Source: Methanobrevibacter sp. (lineage in GTDB: Archaea > Methanobacteriota > Methanobacteria > Methanobacteriales > Methanobacteriaceae). From it: a DNA stretch of 64,000 bases. Position 1 is the stretch's first letter, and each line of letters begins with the position of its first letter. The stretch is from assembly GCF_030539665.1 (NCBI RefSeq), contig NZ_JAUNXR010000002.1:186001-250000 (forward strand), in the 5' to 3' direction. This document shows, in pieces, positions 60,183-64,000 of the stretch. The translations under genes and the position numbers were made by a program. The notes below the pieces were generated by a model that saw only the letters and a program-made list of their open reading frames with translations, ran no database searches and was not told the DNA's origin.

Positions 60183-60884
60183 ATGAGTGAAAAAGGCAAA
60201 TTATATGGAATAGGTGTAGGTCCTGGAGATGTGGAATTATTAACTTTAAAAGCTGCTAGAATACTTAAAACAGTTCCAGTAATCTGTTCACCAAAATCAG
60301 CAAAAGAAAAGGACAGCATTGCATTATCAATTGTTGAACCAATAATTGATGAAAGAGAAGACAGCAACAAAGTAATGCTTGTAGAACCTATTTTTCCGAT
60401 GATTGAAAATGATGAGCAGTTAGAAAAAGTTTGGGACAGTGCAGCTGAATTAATAGCACACTATCTAGATAGTGGTAGGGACGTTGCATTTGTTACATTA
60501 GGTGACCCATCTGTATTCTCAACATTTTCATATGTGCAAAAAAGATTAAAAGAAAAATATGAAGTGGAAGTAATTCCTGGAATTACAGCATTTACTGCAT
60601 GTGCAGCAGCGTGTGAAATTCCCATTGTTGAGAAAAACCAAGTATTAACCATTGTTCCAAAAATTGATGACAGACTAGAAGAAATAATGAATTATAGTGA
60701 CTCCATTGTTCTTATGAAAGCTTCTAGAAATACAAAAGAATTGGAAGAGTTAATAGAATCAAAAAATAAAGAAAAAATAATCTGTTCTGTAGAAAATTGT
60801 ACTCGTGAAAATGAGAAAATAATTGATGGTTTTTCTGAAGATAAACCATACTTAACTACAACTTTAATTAAATTTACAGAATAA
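60183..60884 (+). CDS. cbiL: Cobalt-factor II C20-methyltransferase
   Basis: Methylates C20 of the corrin precursor in the anaerobic B12 path. 233 residues of the uroporphyrin methylase fold with GIGVGPGDVELLTLKA, GDPSVFSTFSY and IPGITAFTACAA. B12 is needed for methyl transfer in methanogenesis. The gene stands alone and ends 2 bases before convergent msvR. Confidence 0.93.
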   Translation: MSEKGKLYGIGVGPGDVELLTLKAARILKTVPVICSPKSAKEKDSIALSIVEPIIDEREDSNKVMLVEPIFPMIENDEQLEKVWDSAAELIAHYLDSGRDVAFVTLGDPSVFSTFSYVQKRLKEKYEVEVIPGITAFTACAAACEIPIVEKNQVLTIVPKIDDRLEEIMNYSDSIVLMKASRNTKELEELIESKNKEKIICSVENCTRENEKIIDGFSEDKPYLTTTLIKFTE

Positions 60885-60886
60885 CC

Positions 60887-61564
60887 TTATTTACCTAAAG
60901 CTTCGATTTCAAATGTGCACATTTCATCTCCCATTGTGTAACATTTGATTTCAGTTACTTTTACAGGCATGTCAAAGTATAGGCTAAACAAGGATTCGAA
61001 AATTCCTGCATCCAAATAGCAAATTGGTCTACCAGTTCTTGGAAGACATTTACACTCAAAACAATCTTTAGTAGAAATCTTTATAATTTGGCCTAGTTCA
61101 GATGTTAAAATTCCAAGGCCCTTATTTTCCCAATATTGAGATATGTTATCAATAAAATCATCTAAGTTCTTAGAATATAATTCTTCAAACAAGTTGGAAC
61201 CTATTTTTTTCCCAGTATTGTTTAAAATAGGATCAATATTTACTCCTTCTTTGATTAACATTGATCTGAAAGTTTGATATAATAAAGTAGAAAATGGCTC
61301 ATCAGAGGCAATTAGCTCTTTAATAAAAACATTTACATTCTCATCCTCAACTCTACTACTGGAAACATCCATAGACCCCAAATATTCGGAATTCAAATAA
61401 AAAATCTTCTTTCTATTATCATTTGAATCAATCTTATAAGAAATTATATTTTCTTCCCTTAAAGATTTTAAATGGACAGAAATGGTAGATTTAGATTTTC
61501 CAGTATTTCTAACAATCTCCTCAAATTCCATCTCATTATTTCTCAACATTTCCAAGATAGTCAA
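60887..61564 (-). CDS. msvR: Redox-responsive regulator MsvR (ArsR-type HTH plus V4R domain)
   Basis: 225 residues from the first usual start codon, a TTG at 61564. Residues 1-45 are a winged helix (FEEIVRNTGKSKSTISVHLKSL). The second part is a V4R domain with cysteines at 168, 171, 173, 182, 208 and 216, some of which probably sense redox state. Divergent from fpaA, as is known for MsvR in Methanothermobacter. The frame is open upstream (NIGINVVKSPVK) to a TAA about 110 bases back without ATG, GTG or TTG. Confidence 0.87.
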   Translation of the reverse strand: MTILEMLRNNEMEFEEIVRNTGKSKSTISVHLKSLREENIISYKIDSNDNRKKIFYLNSEYLGSMDVSSSRVEDENVNVFIKELIASDEPFSTLLYQTFRSMLIKEGVNIDPILNNTGKKIGSNLFEELYSKNLDDFIDNISQYWENKGLGILTSELGQIIKISTKDCFECKCLPRTGRPICYLDAGIFESLFSLYFDMPVKVTEIKCYTMGDEMCTFEIEALGK

Positions 61565-61868
61565 TTTTACTGGACTTTTAACAACATTAATTCCTATATT
61601 TCCTTGTTTATTAGAGAAAAATTGAACAGGTTTTAGATTAGTAATGTTTACACCTACTTTTATTGATAAATAATATATGTAAAAAGAATATTAAATAATT
61701 AACTATATTTATTTTTTTAAAAAAATCCAATAGAATTAGCCATACCTTTAAAAACAAGATTTAAAATAAAAATGACTAAATTATTGTTAAATTAAAACTA
61801 TAATGAAAAATCTAACACTATAAATCTTTTATTTTTGATATGGAAAGTTTAGAATTAAAATTAAACTG

Positions 61869-61893
61869 TTCGTACAAAACAAAATTATATATA
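61869..61893 (+). promoter_or_regulatory. fpaA promoter with MsvR half-site
   Basis: TTCGTA at 61869-61874 lies ten bases before the TATA element TTATATATA at 61885-61893. The second half of the box is poorly matched (ACAAAA for TACGAA), so this is a half-site. The rest of the 396-base msvR-fpaA gap (61565-61960) is AT-rich with no gene that I can see. Confidence 0.55.
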
Positions 61894-61960
61894 TGACATC
61901 AAAACAACAATAGTTATAAACAATTAATAAGATTGTTTAATTAAAATTTTTAAAGGTAAT

Positions 61961-63190
61961 ATGATGAAAGCAAATGCCCAAAAAATAGGCGAAGGCGTAT
62001 ATTGGATTGGTGTGCTCGACTGGGACTTAAGAAGTTACCACGGATACACCTTAGACGGAACAACTTACAATGCATTTCTCATTTTCGGTGACGAGCATGT
62101 AGCATTAATTGACAATGCATACCCTGGAAAAACCGCAGAAATGATGGCTCGTATCGAAGATGCATTCGAACAAGAAGGAAGAGATGAAGTAATTGTTGAT
62201 TACATTATTCAAAACCATGTTGAATTAGATCACAGTGGTGTCCTCGTAGATTTACATAAAAGATTCCCAGAAGCACCAATTTACTGTTCAAAAATTGCTG
62301 TTGACGGACTCTTAAATCATTATCCTGCACTTGAAGGCGCAGATTTCATAACTGTTGGAACTGGTGATACTTTAGAATTTGATGGAAGAACTTTAGCATT
62401 CCTCGATGCATTTTTATTACATTGGCCGGACAGCATGTTTACATTACTTGTTGAAGATGGAATTTTATTCCCAAATGATGCTTTTGGTCAACACTTATGT
62501 TACAACAAAAGATTCGATACTGACATCCCAGAATATGTATTAATGGATGCAACTCAAAAATTCTATGCTAACTTAATTACACCACTTTCAAAACTTGTTC
62601 TTAAAAAATTCCAAGAAGTTATTGATCTTGGATTACTTGAAGGTATTAAAATGATTGCACCATCACACGGTCAAATTTGGACCGACCCTATGAAAGTAAT
62701 TGACGCTTATACCAAATGGGCAACCGGTGAGTGCGAAGACAAAATCACAATTATCTACGATACCATGCATTACTCCACACAAGCAATGGCACACGAAATT
62801 GCTGAAGGAGTAATAGCTGCTGGATACGACGTTGAAATGTACTTCTTACACGAAGATGAAAGAAGTGAAATCGTGAAAAGTATTTTAACCAGTAAAGGAA
62901 TCGCATTAGGTGACCCTACCATTAACGATGTACCATTCCCAAGTGTTGGAGACATCTTATTATACTTAAAAGGTCTCAGATTTGACAGAACAGGCATTGA
63001 AAGAAAAGCTATAACCTTCGGTTCCATGGGTGGAAAAGGAGGAGCTCCTGAAGAACTTGCAAAAGCTCTTGATGAATATGGATTCAGTGTAATAGACAGT
63101 CAAGAAATTAAATTCAGACCAAATGAAAGTGACAATACCACTAGCTTTGACTTAGGTAAAAAATTAGTTGAAGCATGTAAAAAATTATAG
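61961..63190 (+). CDS. fpaA: F420H2 oxidase FprA (flavo-diiron protein)
   Basis: Reduces O2 to water with electrons from F420H2 and so protects the anaerobe from oxygen. 409 residues. Metallo-beta-lactamase-type domain with H86, E88, D90 and H91 binding the diiron site (NHVELDHSG), then a C-terminal flavodoxin domain ([16 protein letters not shown]) for FMN. AAAGGT precedes an ATGATG. Followed by rubrerythrin as an oxygen-defence operon under MsvR. Confidence 0.95.
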   Translation: MMKANAQKIGEGVYWIGVLDWDLRSYHGYTLDGTTYNAFLIFGDEHVALIDNAYPGKTAEMMARIEDAFEQEGRDEVIVDYIIQNHVELDHSGVLVDLHKRFPEAPIYCSKIAVDGLLNHYPALEGADFITVGTGDTLEFDGRTLAFLDAFLLHWPDSMFTLLVEDGILFPNDAFGQHLCYNKRFDTDIPEYVLMDATQKFYANLITPLSKLVLKKFQEVIDLGLLEGIKMIAPSHGQIWTDPMKVIDAYTKWATGECEDKITIIYDTMHYSTQAMAHEIAEGVIAAGYDVEMYFLHEDERSEIVKSILTSKGIALGDPTINDVPFPSVGDILLYLKGLRFDRTGIERKAITFGSMGGKGGAPEELAKALDEYGFSVIDSQEIKFRPNESDNTTSFDLGKKLVEACKKL

Positions 63191-63244
63191 ATAATTTATA
63201 TAATTGAAATAACAAAAATATTAATATTAATGGAGGTTAATAGA

Positions 63245-63661
63245 ATGGCAATTAAATATGAACATAAAATTGGATCAACTAAAGGAACTGGTGTAGAAAA
63301 AGAAGTACAAAACAATTTCATGGGAGAAACCCAAGAAGTAGGTATGTACCTTGCAATGTCTAGACAAGCATCTAGAGCAGGTTACGGAGAATTAGCTGAA
63401 GTATTCAAAAGATTAGCTTGGGAAGAAGCAGAACACGCTGCTAGATTCTGTGAAATGAACGGTGTTATCGGAGACGACCTCAAAGCAAACATCGAAATGA
63501 TGTTAGAAGGGGAAAGAATGGCAAACGCTGAAAAAAGAGAAGCTGCTGAAATCGCTGAAGCTGAAGGTCTCGAAGACGCTGCAACCTTCTTTATGGAAAG
63601 TTCCAAAGACGAAGGTCGTCACTACAAAATCTTAGAAGGAATCTTAGAAAGATACTTCTAA
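63245..63661 (+). CDS. rbr: Rubrerythrin-like protein, rubredoxin domain missing
   Basis: 138 residues from the ATG at 63245 (GGAGG eight bases upstream; an ATG at 63230 lies within that site). The ferritin-like four-helix core has two iron motifs, [10 protein letters not shown] and DEGRHYKI, with two further glutamates, so a diiron site that reduces peroxide. It lacks the C-terminal rubredoxin domain of classical rubrerythrin and must receive electrons from another protein. It begins 54 bases after fpaA. Confidence 0.92.
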   Translation: MAIKYEHKIGSTKGTGVEKEVQNNFMGETQEVGMYLAMSRQASRAGYGELAEVFKRLAWEEAEHAARFCEMNGVIGDDLKANIEMMLEGERMANAEKREAAEIAEAEGLEDAATFFMESSKDEGRHYKILEGILERYF

Positions 63662-63672
63662 ATAAAATAAAA

Positions 63673-63693
63673 AGAAAGATTTATTCTTTCTTA
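63673..63693 (+). terminator. Terminator of fpaA-rbr
   Basis: AAGAAAGA and TCTTTCTT around TTTAT, with T-rich DNA soon after. Confidence 0.55.
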
Positions 63694-63738
63694 ATTATTT
63701 ACTTTTTCTTATTTTAAAAATAACTAAAAAAAAAAATA

Positions 63739-63755
63739 AGTTTCTATAAGAAACT
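63739..63755 (-). terminator. Terminator of the M50 protease gene
   Basis: AGTTTC and GAAACT around TATAA overlap the stop codon; a run of T's follows on the minus strand. Confidence 0.6.
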
Positions 63756-64000
63756 ATAAATAATACTTACAACTATAATAATGGCCAATATAATTGAAAC
63801 TGCTTTTACGATTGGCTTATATGTTTCTTCTTTCAATTTATAGCTTAGAAGAATTTCAAACATGTGTCCGCCATCCAATGGTTTTAATGGAAGTAAATTA
63901 AATAATCCAATTCCAATATTCAATATAAAAATCCATTGGAATAGCTCAGCTACTGAAAACCAAATCCAAGGAAGTTGATTCCCCCATACGGCTGAGACAT
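63744..64000 (-). CDS. Site-2-type membrane metalloprotease (M50), 3' part
   Basis: C-terminal 85 residues of an intramembrane zinc protease, cut by the window edge. The frame reads from the edge to a TAG at 63744-63746. The conserved second metal motif is seen as PLKPLDGGHMFE within a hydrophobic helix (FILNIGIGLFNLLP), and a last membrane helix ends the protein. Such proteases cut membrane-bound regulators. Confidence 0.82.
   Translation of the reverse strand, partial: VSAVWGNQLPWIWFSVAELFQWIFILNIGIGLFNLLPLKPLDGGHMFEILLSYKLKEETYKPIVKAVSIILAIIIVVSIIYSFL

Noticed and set aside
1-64000. CRISPR array or insertion sequence
   Set aside because: No regularly spaced direct repeats and no transposase or flanking inverted repeats were seen.

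Overview
The window is low-G+C, gene-dense archaeal DNA from a hydrogenotrophic methanogen of the order Methanobacteriales, most likely Methanobrevibacter. The evidence is a complete formylmethanofuran dehydrogenase (fwd) operon, an F420-type formate dehydrogenase with its transporter (fdhCAB), an F420H2 oxidase divergent from its V4R-domain regulator (MsvR type), class I lysyl-tRNA synthetase, DNA polymerase D, archaeal RNA polymerase and exosome subunits, and the remains of an adhesin-like protein. The species cannot be fixed from the sequence alone.

Layout. 1-802: 3' end of a drug-efflux MFS gene. 854-19133: a molybdenum/tungsten and formate island. It holds fwdHFGDBAC on the minus strand, divergent mobB - small repeat protein - moaA on the plus strand, fdhCAB (minus), a decayed adhesin-like gene, an fmdE-like gene next to a decayed metal-complex-type ABC transporter, and fdhD. 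19143-25414: hxlB, a ModE-like regulator, a PfkB kinase, thiC, a zinc-ribbon protein and lysS. 25411-34823: a GNAT acetyltransferase, a yeast-type cytosine deaminase, a coiled-coil protein, polC (DP2), nrdD, an AmrS-like radical SAM protein and a secreted hypothetical protein. 35083-39944: a YhhQ-like transporter, ppaC and the rpl21e-rpoF-DUF655-ksgA-hemK operon. 39966-44698: dapF-lysA, a Nudix gene, argD, ppiB and a small membrane protein. 44718-48333: two MFS exporters with a MarR regulator and a VOC protein. 48420-53551 (minus): ogg1-like, hisF, sec61-beta, moaC, pus10 and srp54. 53645-58223: hpt, dph2, csl4, rpoL, Nudix, tfs, a membrane protein and tRNA-Arg(UCG). 58224-64000: a DinG/Rad3 helicase, cbiL, msvR divergent from fpaA-rbr, and the 3' end of an M50 protease.

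How the genes work together. Fwd catalyses the first CO2-fixing step of methanogenesis, and FdhCAB imports formate and oxidises it to reduce F420. Both use a molybdopterin cofactor, and the factors that make or mature it (MoaA, MobB, MoaC, FdhD) lie in the same window. The fwd and mobB-moaA units are divergent and share three copies of a palindrome of the form ATGTGTA-N5-TACACAT. The first fwd gene encodes a helix-turn-helix protein with two [4Fe-4S] motifs, a natural candidate for the factor that binds it.

Most notable observations: the shared fwd/mobB operator; an MsvR-like box at the nrdD promoter that resembles the half-site in front of fpaA; a small repeated module shared by MobB and its neighbour; a nested hairpin leader before rpl21e; and two well-preserved decay series (adhesin gene and ABC transporter). 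All family names come from reading the sequence; no database search was run.
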